Positions 41,522-52,483 of a stretch of DNA of 52,738 nt are shown here, in pieces. A program made the position numbers and the translations under genes. The DNA is from Alphaproteobacteria bacterium (GTDB lineage Bacteria > Myxococcota_A > UBA796 > GCA-2862545), in contig JACKEO010000025.1 in NCBI GenBank assembly GCA_020632955.1, forward strand, positions 1 to 52,738. Reading direction: 5' to 3'. Positions within the stretch are counted from its first letter, which is position 1; every line of letters begins with the position of its first letter. The notes beneath the pieces were generated by a model. That model made no database searches and was not told the DNA's origin. It saw nothing but the letters and a program-made list of their open reading frames with translations.

Positions 41522-42684
41522 CCACCCTGGCCATCGCGAACTACCGGTCGCTCCGCGACCTGGTGCTGCCGCTCGGGCGCCTGAACGTGGTCACGGGTGC
41601 GAACGGCACGGGCAAGTCGAGCCTGTACCGCGCGCTGCGCCTGCTCGCGGACGCGGCCCATGGTGACGTGGTGGGGTCGCTCGCCCGGGAGGGGGGCCTG
41701 GCCTCCACGCTGTGGGCGGGACCCGAGACCCTGTCACGGGCGATGCTGAGCGGAGAGCACCCGGTGCAGGGCGGTCCGCGCAAGGGGCCCGTGCGCCTGC
41801 AGCTCGGCTTCTCCACCGACGAGCTCAGCTACGCCGTGGACCTGGGGCTTCCACCGCCCCAGCGGCCGCCCAGCGCCTTCCAGCTCGACCCGGAGATCAA
41901 GCGGGAGTCCATCTGGGCGGGCGGCACCTTCCACCCCGCGGGGGTGCTCGTCGACCGCCGCAACCACGTGGTGAGCGTGCGCGGGGACCACGGCCTCGAC
42001 GTGTTCCGGTCCGATCTCGACGGCTTCCGCAGCCTGTTCACCGAGGTGGCCGACCCCGTGCGGGTGCCGGAGGTCTCGCTGCTGCGCGAGACGGTGCGGT
42101 CGTGGCGCTTCTACGACCACTTCCGCTCGGACGCCGGATCGCCCGCGCGCCGCGCGCAGGTGGGCACGCGCACCACGGCGCTGAGCCACGACGGCGGCGA
42201 CCTCGCCGCGGCGCTGCAGACCATCGTGGAGATCGGCGACGTCGAGGCGCTGCACGAGGCCGTGTCGGACGCCTTCCCGGGCGGCCGCGTGGAGGTGGTG
42301 GCCCGCGACGGGTGGTTCGAGGTGGAGATGGTCCAGCACGGCCTGCTCCGGCCCCTGCGGGCGGCGGAGCTGTCGGACGGCACGCTGCGCTACCTCATGT
42401 GGATCGCGGCGCTGCTCACCCCGCGTCCGCCGGCGCTGCTGGTGCTCAACGAGCCCGAGACCAGCCTGCATCCCGACCTGCTCCCGGCGCTGGCGCGGCT
42501 GGTGGGCCGCGTGGCGTCGCGCAGCCAGGTGTGGGTGGTCACGCACGCGCGGGCGCTGGCCGAGGCCCTGGCCGACCAGCCGGGCCACGTGGGCTTCGAG
42601 CTGATGAAGGAGTTCGGGCAGACCGAGGTGATGGGCGCCCACGCGCTCGAGGTGCCCGCGTGGCGGTGGCCGTCGCGGGGGTGA
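41515..42684 (+). CDS. AAA ATPase (AAA_21/RecF-like)
   Basis: This 389-residue ATPase starts with LTTLAIANYRSLRDLVLPLG and the Walker A GANGTGKSS near residue 30. After a long insertion it has the ABC-type signature LSDGTLRYLMWIAALLTP, Walker B with LLVLNEPETSLHP, and a switch His in VWVVTHARAL. It belongs to the SMC/RecF-like AAA_21 group, whose members act in DNA repair or defence. No nuclease or other partner lies next to it, so the role is open. GTG 41515 has no ribosome site of its own; see the overlapping mini-ORF. Confidence 0.88.
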   Translation: MLTTLAIANYRSLRDLVLPLGRLNVVTGANGTGKSSLYRALRLLADAAHGDVVGSLAREGGLASTLWAGPETLSRAMLSGEHPVQGGPRKGPVRLQLGFSTDELSYAVDLGLPPPQRPPSAFQLDPEIKRESIWAGGTFHPAGVLVDRRNHVVSVRGDHGLDVFRSDLDGFRSLFTEVADPVRVPEVSLLRETVRSWRFYDHFRSDAGSPARRAQVGTRTTALSHDGGDLAAALQTIVEIGDVEALHEAVSDAFPGGRVEVVARDGWFEVEMVQHGLLRPLRAAELSDGTLRYLMWIAALLTPRPPALLVLNEPETSLHPDLLPALARLVGRVASRSQVWVVTHARALAEALADQPGHVGFELMKEFGQTEVMGAHALEVPAWRWPSRG

Positions 42685-42716
42685 GCCCGGACTTCCCACG
42701 GGCGCGCCGCATCGCC

Positions 42717-42722
42717 TACCAT
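42717..42722 (+). promoter_or_regulatory. -10 candidate (TACCAT)
   Basis: TACCAT overlaps the first in-frame ATG (42721) of the Kelch gene. If it is the -10, translation must begin at the next ATG, 42748. Confidence 0.3.
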
Positions 42723-42747
42723 GCCGCGCCTCGCGCCCCCGACGCCC

Positions 42748-45700
42748 ATGCGCCCCGCCCGCTCCCTGTGCTGTCTCCTCCTCGCGCTCCCCGGCTGCCT
42801 GCTCGGCGTGGATCAGTCGGTCCCGGACCCGACGCTCGTCGGGGACCCGGTGGTGGTGTCGCCGGCCCCGGGTCCCGACGGCGTCGTGCGCGCCCGTGCT
42901 GGCACCGAGGTGGTGGTGGTGGTCCAGACCCGGAACCGCCTCGACCTGGCCGCCAGCGAGCTGACGCTCGGAGGGCGTGCGCTCGCCTGCGTCGAGGAGG
43001 GGCCCGACGTGCCGACCTACCGGTGCTCCGCCACCCTGGACGGCTCGGAGGCGGAGGGAGGGGTGCGCCTGCGGGGCGAGCTGTCGGATGGCCGGCGGTC
43101 GGTGACCGACGCCTCCCTGGAGCTGATGGTCTTCGACTTCACGCCGCCCGTGGCGAGCTGCATCCTCGCGCCCCGGGTGGCGGCCGCCACCTCGGAGGTC
43201 ACGCTGGAGGTGGTGACGAGCGAGGCGCTGCAGGGCGGCGCGCCCACGGTGTCGTCCACCACGCCGGGCGTGGTCGTCGAGACGCTGGAGGTGGGGGAGA
43301 CCTCCTTCCGGTACGGGATCACCGGGCCCGTGGGCGTCGACGTCGAGGCCTACGTGCTCACGGTCGAGGGGGCCGATCTGGCGGGCAATCCCGCGCAGGG
43401 CGACGGCCTCTGCGATCCCGCCTCGCTCACCGGCACCTGGTACGGCGTCGGGCTGGTGCTGGACGGCGAGCCGCTGGTCACGGCCACCGACGGGATGGAG
43501 ATCGACGACCTGCTCACCGCCACGGTGGGCAGCGTGGTGTCGGTGACGCTGCCGCTGGTGGGCGAGGTGGACCGCGCCCGCAGCGTGGTGTCGTTGTCGG
43601 GCCTGGTGCTGGCGCCGACGCCCGACGCGCCGACCACCTGGTCGACGACCCTGGCGGCGGGTGTGGGCGACGGGCCGAAGGACCTCGACGCGCGCCTCTT
43701 CGACGTGGCGGGGAACCCGCTCCAGGTCCAGCGGTCGCGCGTGGTGCGCTTCGACACCACCCCGCCCCAGGTGGCCACGGCGGTGCTGCGGCGGTCGCCC
43801 GCCTTCGCCCCGGCCTCGGCGGATCTGGACCTGGTGGCCTTCTCCGCGCACGATCCGGTGACCGGGGGCCCGGTCTCGGGCGTGCTGGAGGTCACGTCCA
43901 CCGAGGTGCTCGGCGCCGACCCCACGCTCATCGCGCAGGGCGGGGAGGCCCTGACCTTCCGCCGGGAGCTGCGCGGCGAGCGCACGGTGGCCTGGCACGT
44001 CGACGCCATCCCGGCGGGCCTCTCCACCGAGGTGGCCTTCTCGGTGGTGCTGGCCGACCGGCTCGGCAACGAGAGCACGGCACTGCCGCTCGGGGTGGGG
44101 ATGCGGGTGGACGGCGACGCGCCTGCACCCCCCGACACGCAGACCGCCGGGCGGATCACCGTCCACCGGGTGCCGTGGGGGGCGATCGCGACCGGGGGCG
44201 CACCGGCCTTCTGGGTGGAGGGCTCCGCCGGTGCCGTGCCCGCGGACCACTTCGTGCAGGCGCGCGTGGAGGGGCAGGTCCTCGGCATCGTGCAGGCCGA
44301 GGCCGACGGCTCCTTCGCCCCGATCGAGCTGCCCGCCGACGTGGTGGACGTGGGCGTGACCACGGTGGACGAGGCCGGCAACGTCTCGCCGCGCGCCCCC
44401 GTGCGCGACGGCGTGTGGGTGGCGGGCCTCGGCGGTCGGGTCGCAGGGCGCCCCGCGAGCAACCCGCACGTGCTCCGGGCGGCGACCGCCGCCAGCCAGG
44501 GCCTGCCGGCGATGGACGAGGTGGCGCGTGCCGTGGACGCCGCCACCGTGGGACCGCGGATCGAGCACGCGGGTCAGGCGCGGTGGCGCGAGGTCGGGCC
44601 CTCGGCCGACGTCCCCACCGCGCGGGCCACCCTCGGGCTCGTCGCCGACGTGGCGCGGCAGGAGCTCGTGCTGTTCGGCGGCCAGGGAGGAGCCGGCGGG
44701 TTCGCCACCACCGACGACACCTTCACCTGGGACGGCGCGCGGTGGTTCGAGGTGGCGCAGGGGCTCTCGGGCCCCGCGCCGATGAGCCCGAGCTCCATGG
44801 CCTGGGACGGGCAGCGCCAGCAGGTGATCCTGTTCAGCGGGCGGCTCGACACCGACGCCCTGTGGGCCTGGGAGGGTCGCCAGTGGGTGCGTGTGGGCGT
44901 CCAGGGCGACCGCCCGTCGGCGCGTCAGGGTGCGGCGATGGCCTGGGATCCCGTGCGGCGTCGGGTGGTGATGTTCGGCGGCGCGGACGCCTCCGGCATG
45001 CTGGACGAGACCTGGACCTGGGACGGGGTGGCCTGGGAGGCGCACGCGACCGTCGACGCACCGTCTCCGCGCGGGAGCGCGACGATGGCGTGGGACGGCC
45101 GGACGGAGCGCGTGATCCTGTTCGGCGGCCTGATCGCGGGCACGCCCTTCGGCGACACGTGGGCGTGGGACGGCGAGGCCTGGTCCCCGGTGGAGGTCGC
45201 CACGGCGCCCTCGGCGCGCCGCCTGCCGGGCATGGTGTGGGACGAGGACCGCGAGGAGCTCCTCCTCTTCGGGGGCTGGGGTCCCAGCGACCAGCGGCTC
45301 GCCGACACCTGGGTGCTCGAGGAGGGCACGTGGACGCGGCGCACCCCCGCGACCTCGCCTCCGTCCCGGTTGGAGGTGGCGCTGGCCTATGACCCGGTCC
45401 GGCGCCAGCCCGTGTTCTTCGGCGGGCGCCAGGGCGGGGGGACCTGGCTCGGCGACATGTGGGCGTGGGACGGGTCCACCTGGGAACCCGTCGAGCCCTC
45501 CGCCGGCGACCTCGGGACCCGCTGGCCCACCGCGGGCGCCTGGGATGCCGCGCGCGAGGAGGCGGTGCTGTTCGGGGGCCACGGCAGCAACGCCACCACG
45601 TGGACCTTCGACGGCGCCACCTGGTCGGACCACCCGGCATCCGGCGCCCTGGGGACGAGCTGGCCGGAGCCGCGGTTCAGCCACGCGATGGCCTACGACC

Positions 45701-46854
45701 CGGTGCGGAAGGTCGTGGTGCTGCACGGTGGCAAGGCGGTGGAGGGGGAGCCCACCACCCAGCGCTACGGCGGCACCTGGACGTGGGACGGCACCACCTG
45801 GACGCGGCGCACCGCCGAGGACGTCGGCCCCGGGAGGCGCTCGAACCACGTGATGACCTGGGACCCGGTGCGCCAGGGCGTGCTGCTCTTCGGGGGCAAG
45901 GACACCTCGCAGCGCACGCTGGCCGACACCTGGCTGTGGACGGGGACCAGCTGGACGAACGTGACGCCGTCGGGCACGAACCCGCCGGCCCGCGAGGAGC
46001 CCGTGTTCGGCACGGATCTGGCGCGGCAGCAGGTGGTGCTCGCCTCGGGCTTCGTCAACGGGCTCCCTTCGGGGGAGACCACGTCCGACACCTGGGTGTG
46101 GAACGGGAGCGCCTGGACGGCGTTGACCACAGCACCCTTCCCGGTCCGGAGGTGGCGGTGGGGCACCTACTGGGACACCGCGAACGAGGAGGTGGTCGGC
46201 TTCTGCGCCGTCGGCGTCGTGGACGGGGTGGCGCGCTCCTTTGTGGCCTTCGACGGCACGGCCTGGCGCGTGGTGGACGACATCCCCACCGACGGACCCA
46301 CCCCGCGCCAGGGCGCGATGGCCGTGTGGGACGAGGCCCGCCAGGCCGTGGTGGTGGCGGGCGGGTACGACGGCTCCCTGGTGGAGGACGCCTGGGTCCT
46401 CGACAGCGACCCGGACGGCAGGCCCGAGCAGCGGCTCGACGTGGACTGGTCGTCCGCGCGCGTGCCTGGGTCCGACATCCGGCGGATCGACGTGGCCTGG
46501 TCGGCGGGCGGCGACGGGCTGCAGGGATCGGTGCCCGAGGGCGGCGTGCGGCTGCGCGCCTGGCTCGACGGACGGTGGCGGGATGTCGCGGCCCACGACG
46601 CGCCCGCCGACGCGCCGCAGCCCCTGTGCTGGACGCTGGTGCGCGACGGCCCGCTGCCCGGTTCCGCGTGCGCCGAGCTGGCCCTGGAGCGCGGACCCGA
46701 GCGCATGCTCGTCGGCACCGACGCGATCCGGCTGCACCTGTCGGCGGTCCCCGTCGGGACGAATGGATCCCGCGGGGACGGCCAGCCTCCGTACGCGCGC
46801 CTCGTGACCGACACGGTCGAGGTCACGGTGCGCTACCGCCTCACGGTGGAGTAG
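42748..46854 (+). CDS. Giant Kelch-repeat lipoprotein
   Basis: This 1368-residue exported lipoprotein has its signal at residues 1-17 (lipobox CLLLALPGC). Several Ig-like or bacterial beta-sandwich segments follow (about 40-600), then about twelve Kelch repeats (about 620-1225), each with a LFGG-type strand and a DTWTWDG-type strand. Twelve blades could form two six-blade propellers. A final beta region (about 1225-1368) carries the C-terminus. Start 42748 gives a proper lipoprotein signal; the upstream ATG 42721 overlaps a -10-like box. Such proteins usually bind glycans or proteins at the cell surface. Partner unknown. Confidence 0.85.
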   Translation: MRPARSLCCLLLALPGCLLGVDQSVPDPTLVGDPVVVSPAPGPDGVVRARAGTEVVVVVQTRNRLDLAASELTLGGRALACVEEGPDVPTYRCSATLDGSEAEGGVRLRGELSDGRRSVTDASLELMVFDFTPPVASCILAPRVAAATSEVTLEVVTSEALQGGAPTVSSTTPGVVVETLEVGETSFRYGITGPVGVDVEAYVLTVEGADLAGNPAQGDGLCDPASLTGTWYGVGLVLDGEPLVTATDGMEIDDLLTATVGSVVSVTLPLVGEVDRARSVVSLSGLVLAPTPDAPTTWSTTLAAGVGDGPKDLDARLFDVAGNPLQVQRSRVVRFDTTPPQVATAVLRRSPAFAPASADLDLVAFSAHDPVTGGPVSGVLEVTSTEVLGADPTLIAQGGEALTFRRELRGERTVAWHVDAIPAGLSTEVAFSVVLADRLGNESTALPLGVGMRVDGDAPAPPDTQTAGRITVHRVPWGAIATGGAPAFWVEGSAGAVPADHFVQARVEGQVLGIVQAEADGSFAPIELPADVVDVGVTTVDEAGNVSPRAPVRDGVWVAGLGGRVAGRPASNPHVLRAATAASQGLPAMDEVARAVDAATVGPRIEHAGQARWREVGPSADVPTARATLGLVADVARQELVLFGGQGGAGGFATTDDTFTWDGARWFEVAQGLSGPAPMSPSSMAWDGQRQQVILFSGRLDTDALWAWEGRQWVRVGVQGDRPSARQGAAMAWDPVRRRVVMFGGADASGMLDETWTWDGVAWEAHATVDAPSPRGSATMAWDGRTERVILFGGLIAGTPFGDTWAWDGEAWSPVEVATAPSARRLPGMVWDEDREELLLFGGWGPSDQRLADTWVLEEGTWTRRTPATSPPSRLEVALAYDPVRRQPVFFGGRQGGGTWLGDMWAWDGSTWEPVEPSAGDLGTRWPTAGAWDAAREEAVLFGGHGSNATTWTFDGATWSDHPASGALGTSWPEPRFSHAMAYDPVRKVVVLHGGKAVEGEPTTQRYGGTWTWDGTTWTRRTAEDVGPGRRSNHVMTWDPVRQGVLLFGGKDTSQRTLADTWLWTGTSWTNVTPSGTNPPAREEPVFGTDLARQQVVLASGFVNGLPSGETTSDTWVWNGSAWTALTTAPFPVRRWRWGTYWDTANEEVVGFCAVGVVDGVARSFVAFDGTAWRVVDDIPTDGPTPRQGAMAVWDEARQAVVVAGGYDGSLVEDAWVLDSDPDGRPEQRLDVDWSSARVPGSDIRRIDVAWSAGGDGLQGSVPEGGVRLRAWLDGRWRDVAAHDAPADAPQPLCWTLVRDGPLPGSACAELALERGPERMLVGTDAIRLHLSAVPVGTNGSRGDGQPPYARLVTDTVEVTVRYRLTVE

Positions 46855-46899
46855 GGCGCATCGGGGGGGCGACACCCTGCGCCCCACCGGAGGCACGCG

Positions 46900-47991
46900 A
46901 TGACGGACGAGGTGCTTCCCCTGGACGCCCTCCCCTCGGTCGAGGGCGAGCTGCTCCGCTCCCCCCTCCTGGAGGGCCACCTCGGCGCCGCCGGCTTCGC
47001 CGAGGTGGGCGCGCTCGTGCTGACGCTCCCGTTGATCCGGTCGCCGTCGGACTTCCACGACACCGTGGTGCTGCACGTGCCCCTCTGGCGGTCGGCCGAC
47101 GGCACGGTGCTGGCCGAGGTGGAGCGCCGCCACCTGGTCGACACGCTGGAGCTGTGGTCGGTGCTGGGGGACGGTGCCATCGTCCGCACCGTCTGGGCCT
47201 CGCGTCCGGGGGGGCCCGAGTACTTCTGGCTCGACCACGACCCGCGGCAGGCGCCGCCCGAGCGCTCCACCTGGCCGATGGGCGGCCTGAGCACCCAGGC
47301 CGCGACGCCCGCCCCTGCGGATCTGGAGGCGTGGAGCCACTGGTCGCGCCGCGTGGACGACCTGCCCGCCGACGGCGTGCTGGAGGCCCACCTCGCCATC
47401 GTGCAGGCCCTGGCCGCGACGCGCGGTGCGCCTGTGGTGCTGCCGCCCGGGTGCGTGCCGGCGCTCAACCAGCGCCACGCCCGCATCACCACGGCCCTCA
47501 CGTCGGCAGGCGGCTCGGGTGCCGTGGCCACGATGGCGCTGCTCACGGTGGTGCAGGTGGTCGCCGTGGGCGTGCTGCTCTTCGTCACCAGCGCGCAGCT
47601 CGACGGGCTCCCGGCCGACGACACGACCGCGACCGTGGTGGCGCTGATGCCGCTGGTGGGCGGCTCGCTGGGGCTCGCGCTGGGCATGCGCGCCCTGCGC
47701 GGCGGCTGGCGCGGGTCTGCGGCGACGCGGACCACCACCGCCCTCCAGGTGCTGGCGGCCGTGGGGCTGCTGGCGGCGGCAGCGGCCTTCGAGCCCGCGG
47801 CGGTGCTCCCGCTGGCGGCCTGGACGGGGGTCGGGCTGGTGTTCAGCGCCGCGATCGCACGCTTCGTGGTGCCGTGGGTCTCGGACCGGGTGGCGGCCCG
47901 ACGGATGGCGGCGCGGGTGCCCGAGCCGCCGGTGCCGCCGGAGCGGCTGCTGGCCCCGGTGCCGCCGCCGGCCGCCCGGCGCGTGGGGTGA
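46900..47991 (+). CDS. Membrane protein with cytoplasmic N-terminal domain
   Basis: The 363-residue product has a soluble N-terminal part (about 1-205, with LEAWSHWSRRVDDLPADGV) and four hydrophobic helices in the C-terminal part (about 207-335). No signal peptide; no recognisable family. ATG 46900 follows GGAGG six nt away. It lies 45 nt after the Kelch gene on the same strand and may be co-transcribed. Its stop is four nt from that of the convergent MacB-type gene. Confidence 0.75.
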   Translation: MTDEVLPLDALPSVEGELLRSPLLEGHLGAAGFAEVGALVLTLPLIRSPSDFHDTVVLHVPLWRSADGTVLAEVERRHLVDTLELWSVLGDGAIVRTVWASRPGGPEYFWLDHDPRQAPPERSTWPMGGLSTQAATPAPADLEAWSHWSRRVDDLPADGVLEAHLAIVQALAATRGAPVVLPPGCVPALNQRHARITTALTSAGGSGAVATMALLTVVQVVAVGVLLFVTSAQLDGLPADDTTATVVALMPLVGGSLGLALGMRALRGGWRGSAATRTTTALQVLAAVGLLAAAAAFEPAAVLPLAAWTGVGLVFSAAIARFVVPWVSDRVAARRMAARVPEPPVPPERLLAPVPPPAARRVG

Positions 47992-47995
47992 GGCC

Positions 47996-49203
47996 TCACA
48001 GGTGGCGCAGGGCCTCCATCGGCTCCATCCGCGCGGCGCGTGACGCCGGCCACCAGCCGAACACCACGCCCACCATCGCCGAGAAGCCCACCGACAGCAG
48101 CACGATCCGCGGGTCCACCACCACGGGGACCTCGAGCACGGTGGCGCCGATCGCCGTGCCCCCGATGCCCACGATCACCCCCAGCACGCCGCCGAAGACC
48201 GCCAGCACGGCGGCCTCGACGAGGAACTGGAGGCGCACGTCGGAGGGCAGCGCGCCGACCGCCAGGCGGATGCCGATCTCCCGGGTGCGCTCGGTCACCG
48301 ACACCAGCATGATGTTCATGATGCCGATGCCGCCCACGAGCAGGCTCACGCCGGCCACCGCCGCGAGGAAGGTGGTGAGCACCGTGGTGATCGAGCCCAG
48401 CATCTCGGCGAGCTCGCGGGTGTCGCGCACGCTGAAGTCCACCGCGCTGTCGCTGGTGACGTGCCGCCGCTGGCGCATGAGGGCGTCCACGTCGCGGGCC
48501 ACGGCGGACATGTGCTCCGGGTCGTCGGCCGACACGAGGATCTGGCTCACGGCCGTCGACCCCACCACCCGGCGCTGCACGGCCCGGATGGGCAGCAGCA
48601 CCAGGTCGTCCTGATCCATGCCGAAGGTGTTCTCGCCCTCGGGCGTGAGCACGCCGATCACGGTGCAGGTGAGCGCCCCCAGGCGCAGCTCGGCGCCGAG
48701 GGGATCGGCCGTGCCGAGCACCTCCTCCACCACCGTGGGTCCGAGCACGCACACCGGCGCGCCCCCCCGGTCCTCGGCGTCGGTGAACACCCGACCCGCC
48801 GCCAGCTCGCGCCCGAGCACGCCAAGCCACGCGGCGGTGGTGCCCTGCAGGCCCGTGTCCCAGGTGCGCCCGCCGAAGGCGGCCTGCGCCTCCGCGGCCA
48901 CCACGGGCGCCACGGCCTCCACGTGCCGCACCTGACGGCCGATGGCATCCGCGTCGGCCAGGTCGAGGGGCTCGGCCGGCAGGCTCGCACGGGGACCGCG
49001 CCGCACCCCGGCCTCCACGAACAGCAGGTTCACGCCCAGGCTCGACAGGTCCTGCTCGATCGCGGCGGTGGCCCCCTGGCCGAGGCCCACCATCGCGATG
49101 ACGGCGGCCACGCCGATGAGCACCCCGAGCGAGGTGAGCGCGGTGCGGCTCGCGTTGCGGGCGAGCTGGGTGATCGCGAGCCGCAGGGCGTCCAGCCACA
49201 GCC

Positions 49204-49207
<4 letters not shown>
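47996..49207 (-). CDS. MacB-type ABC transporter permease
   Basis: This 403-residue permease has an N-terminal helix (LTSLGVLIGVAAVIAMVGLG), a MacB_PCD periplasmic domain (about 45-270) and three FtsX helices near the C-terminus (about 285-390, with VGGIGIMNIMLVSVTERTRE and EIGIRLAVGAL). It transmits ATPase movement to the periplasmic adaptor, driving export of a substrate such as a peptide, lipid or lipoprotein-type cargo. ATG 49207 overlaps the stop of the ATPase gene as ATGA. The ATPase is a separate protein here, as in many non-E. coli systems. Confidence 0.94.
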
Positions 49208-49913
<706 letters not shown>

Positions 49914-49917
<4 letters not shown>

Positions 49918-51128
49918 GTGCCCCGCCCCGCGAGCACCACGGGCCGGTCCAGCATCACGGCCCCGTCCACCGCGGCGCGCACGCCGTCGGTGCCGAGCAC
50001 CCGCACCGGCACCGGGACGAGCTCGCCGTCGACGAGCTGCCACACCGTGGGGCCGTCGCCCCCCGCATGGCGCGGACGGTCGTGCGGTCCGAAGCCCCCC
50101 TCGCGCGGCGCGAAACGCAGCGCCTCGGCGGGCACGAGCACGGCGTCCGACAGGCGACCCACCTCGATCTCGGCCGTGGCCGTGAGCCCCGGACGCAGCA
50201 GGCCCTCCCGGTTGTCCACCTCGAGCTCGGTCGCGTAGCTCACCACCCGCTTGTCGAGCTCGGGGGCCAGGTCCACCGAGGTGACCACCGCCGAGAAGAC
50301 GTGGTCGGGCCACGCGGTGACCGTGAAGGTGGCGGGCTGGCCGACCGTCACCCGCGCCACGTCGGCCTCGTCCACCGACACCACGGCCTCCAGCGTCATG
50401 AGGTCGGAGGCGATCTCGAAGAGCGGCACCGACTGCAGCGCCGAGACCACCATCTGCCCGGGATCGACGAGGCGCCGCACCACCACGCCGTCGATGGGGG
50501 CCAGGATCTCCGTCTTGCGCAGCTCCTCCTCGGCGCGTGCCAGCGTGGCCTCGGCCGACGCCACCGCCGCGTCCGCCGCGGCCACCGCCGCGCGCTGCGC
50601 CTGCTCCTGGAGCGTGGCGGTGCGCACGTCGTCGGGGGCGAGCGCGCGCGCGGCCGCCAGGGTCTCGGCCTGCTCCCGCTCGTGGCGGGCCAGCGCCAGC
50701 GCCGCACGGGCCTGCTGGCGCTGGGCCTCGGCCTGGGCGCGCTGGGCCTCGGCCTGGGCCACCGCCTGCCGGGGCGTGGTGTCGTCGAGCCGGGCGAGCA
50801 CCGCGCCGGCCTCCACCACGGCGTTCGCGTCCACCAGCACCTCGGCCACGCGCCCCGACAGCTCGCTGCCCACCTCCACGCTGTGCTGGGCGGCGATCGG
50901 GCCCACCGCGGTCACCCGCTGGACGAGGTCGCCCCGCTCCGCGCGTGCGGTGTCCCACCCGTCGGCGGCGTCGGTGTGGGGCCAGAAGGCCCACCCAAGC
51001 GCCACGAGGCCCAGCACGGCCGCCAGCACGCCCGCCGCGAGCTTGCCGCCTCGTCCCTTGGCCTTCGCCAGGATCCGCACGACCTCGGGGTCGGCCCCGT
51101 CGCTGCTCCCGTCCGCACGCCCGGCCAT
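49914..51128 (-). CDS. Periplasmic adaptor (MacA/HlyD family)
   Basis: The 404-residue membrane-fusion protein has one N-terminal helix (about 30-50), a lipoyl-like half (VGSELSGRVAEVLVDAN), a long Ala/Glu/Gln-rich coiled coil (about 115-185), the second lipoyl half (EILAPIDGVVVRRLVDPGQMV), and beta-barrel and membrane-proximal domains. It links the MacB-type permease to an outer-membrane channel. No TolC-like gene is in the window, so a shared or distant channel is needed. ATG 51128 has AGGAGG six nt away. First gene of the operon. Confidence 0.94.
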
Positions 51129-51222
51129 GCACGCCTCCTGGCTCGTGGAGAGACAAGCAGCGTGCCAGAGGCACCACCGCAGGGCGACGAGGCCGACCGC
51201 GCTCCGAGCGACCCTCGCGTCG

Positions 51223-51230
51223 CGTTAGGC
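51223..51230 (+). promoter_or_regulatory. CGTTAGGC element before the SGNH gene
   Basis: An exact CGTTAGGC, 26 nt before ATG 51257, in the 128-bp gap divergent from the adaptor gene. Confidence 0.4.
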
Positions 51231-51256
51231 CCCGCGGGCTGCCGAGGACTCCGCGG

Positions 51257-52483
51257 ATGGCCGACGCGCCGGGCGACGCCGCCTCCTCTCCCGTTCCCGC
51301 TGCGCTGGGCGTGGTGGGGAGCGTCGTGGCCGCCGCGCTGGGCGCGCGGGAGGCCGTGCTCGGGCTGCTCCAGCTGCTGCTGCACGCGAACCAGATGACC
51401 TACTACGACCCGGGCCCCTGGGACGGACCCGTGCTGTTCTCGGTGGAGATCGTGGGCGGGTTGGCCGTGGCGGGGGTGGCGTCGTCGATCGTGGCGCGGC
51501 TGCTCCAGGACGGGGCGGTCGATGCCCGCGCGCGTCGGCTCCGGCGTCTCGCCGTGCCCGCGGCGCTGCTGCCGATCGGCCTGCTGGTGGCGTTGTCGTG
51601 GGCCCGGCACGGGTCGGGCTACTTCGCGATGGGGTTCGTGCCGCCCCGCAGCGACGGCGACTGGCCCTTCCCGGCGCACCACGTCTTCGAGATCGAGCGG
51701 CAGGGCTACCGGGGCACCGTGCACGCGAACGCCCACGGCCACCGCCGGTGTCGACCCGAGGAGGGCGAAGGCGACGGCGAGATCACCGTGACGTGGATCG
51801 GCGACTCCTTCGTGTTCGGGCAGGCGGTGGACGACGAGGCCACGCTCTGCTGGCGCTTCCGGGAGCACTTCGACGCGCAGGCGCCCGGGCGGTTCCGCTT
51901 CCGCAACCTGGGCCAGCAGGGGGCCAGCCTCCACTCCTACGTCGACACCCTCGCCTACGTGCACGACACCTACGGCACCGACCTGGTGGTGATGGGCCTG
52001 CTGCTGCCCAACGACGCGGAGGTGCTCGACACGAACGCGCAGCGCCGCGTGTCGCGCGCGTGGTGGTTCCGCCTGGGGGCGAGCATCCTCGATCCGCACG
52101 TGCTGTACGCGGCGATGCTGATGCACATCAAGGTGTGGCGCTCGGACTTCTTCGAGTGGGTGAGCATCGACGCCGCCCTGGAGGATCTGGACGAGGAGGC
52201 CCGCGACCGCCAGCTCCCGGTCCTCGTCTACATGTACGACAGCTACGACCGGAGCTTCGGGCGCGGCGGGCAGCTCACGGCCTACGCGGCGAGGGTGCAG
52301 GCGATGGCGGACGGCAATCCGTGGATCACCTTCGCGGGCCTGAAGAGCGAGCCGTACGAGGAGGGGCGCGTCATGCGCATCCCGGGCGACAGCCACCCCA
52401 CGCCGGAGGGCCACGCCTGGATGGCCTCGCAGCTCCTCGTCGACTTCGAGCCGTGGGTCGAAGGCTGGGAGGCGCAGCGATGA
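51257..52483 (+). CDS. Membrane-anchored SGNH-type protein
   Basis: The 408-residue product has three N-terminal hydrophobic helices (about 13-40, 53-75 and 91-112). A SGNH-like domain follows, with block I TWIGDSFVFGQAV, LLLPND as a possible block III, and the C-terminal GDSHPTPEGHAW with the usual Asp/His pair near residue 380. It could be an esterase or acyltransferase acting at the outer face of the membrane, similar in type to the other SGNH protein of this window. ATG 51257 follows GAGGA. Its stop overlaps the next ATG as ATGA. Confidence 0.8.
   Translation: MADAPGDAASSPVPAALGVVGSVVAAALGAREAVLGLLQLLLHANQMTYYDPGPWDGPVLFSVEIVGGLAVAGVASSIVARLLQDGAVDARARRLRRLAVPAALLPIGLLVALSWARHGSGYFAMGFVPPRSDGDWPFPAHHVFEIERQGYRGTVHANAHGHRRCRPEEGEGDGEITVTWIGDSFVFGQAVDDEATLCWRFREHFDAQAPGRFRFRNLGQQGASLHSYVDTLAYVHDTYGTDLVVMGLLLPNDAEVLDTNAQRRVSRAWWFRLGASILDPHVLYAAMLMHIKVWRSDFFEWVSIDAALEDLDEEARDRQLPVLVYMYDSYDRSFGRGGQLTAYAARVQAMADGNPWITFAGLKSEPYEEGRVMRIPGDSHPTPEGHAWMASQLLVDFEPWVEGWEAQR

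Noticed and set aside
41515..42684. AAA ATPase as part of a phage-defence system
   Set aside because: No nuclease, toxin or other partner lies beside it; flanking genes are a ZU5-like protein and a Kelch lipoprotein.
41734..47478. Minus-strand open frame of more than 1900 codons opposite the ATPase and Kelch genes
   Set aside because: It is His/Arg/Gly-rich shadow sequence of GC-rich coding DNA; the plus-strand proteins have clear domains and ribosome sites.
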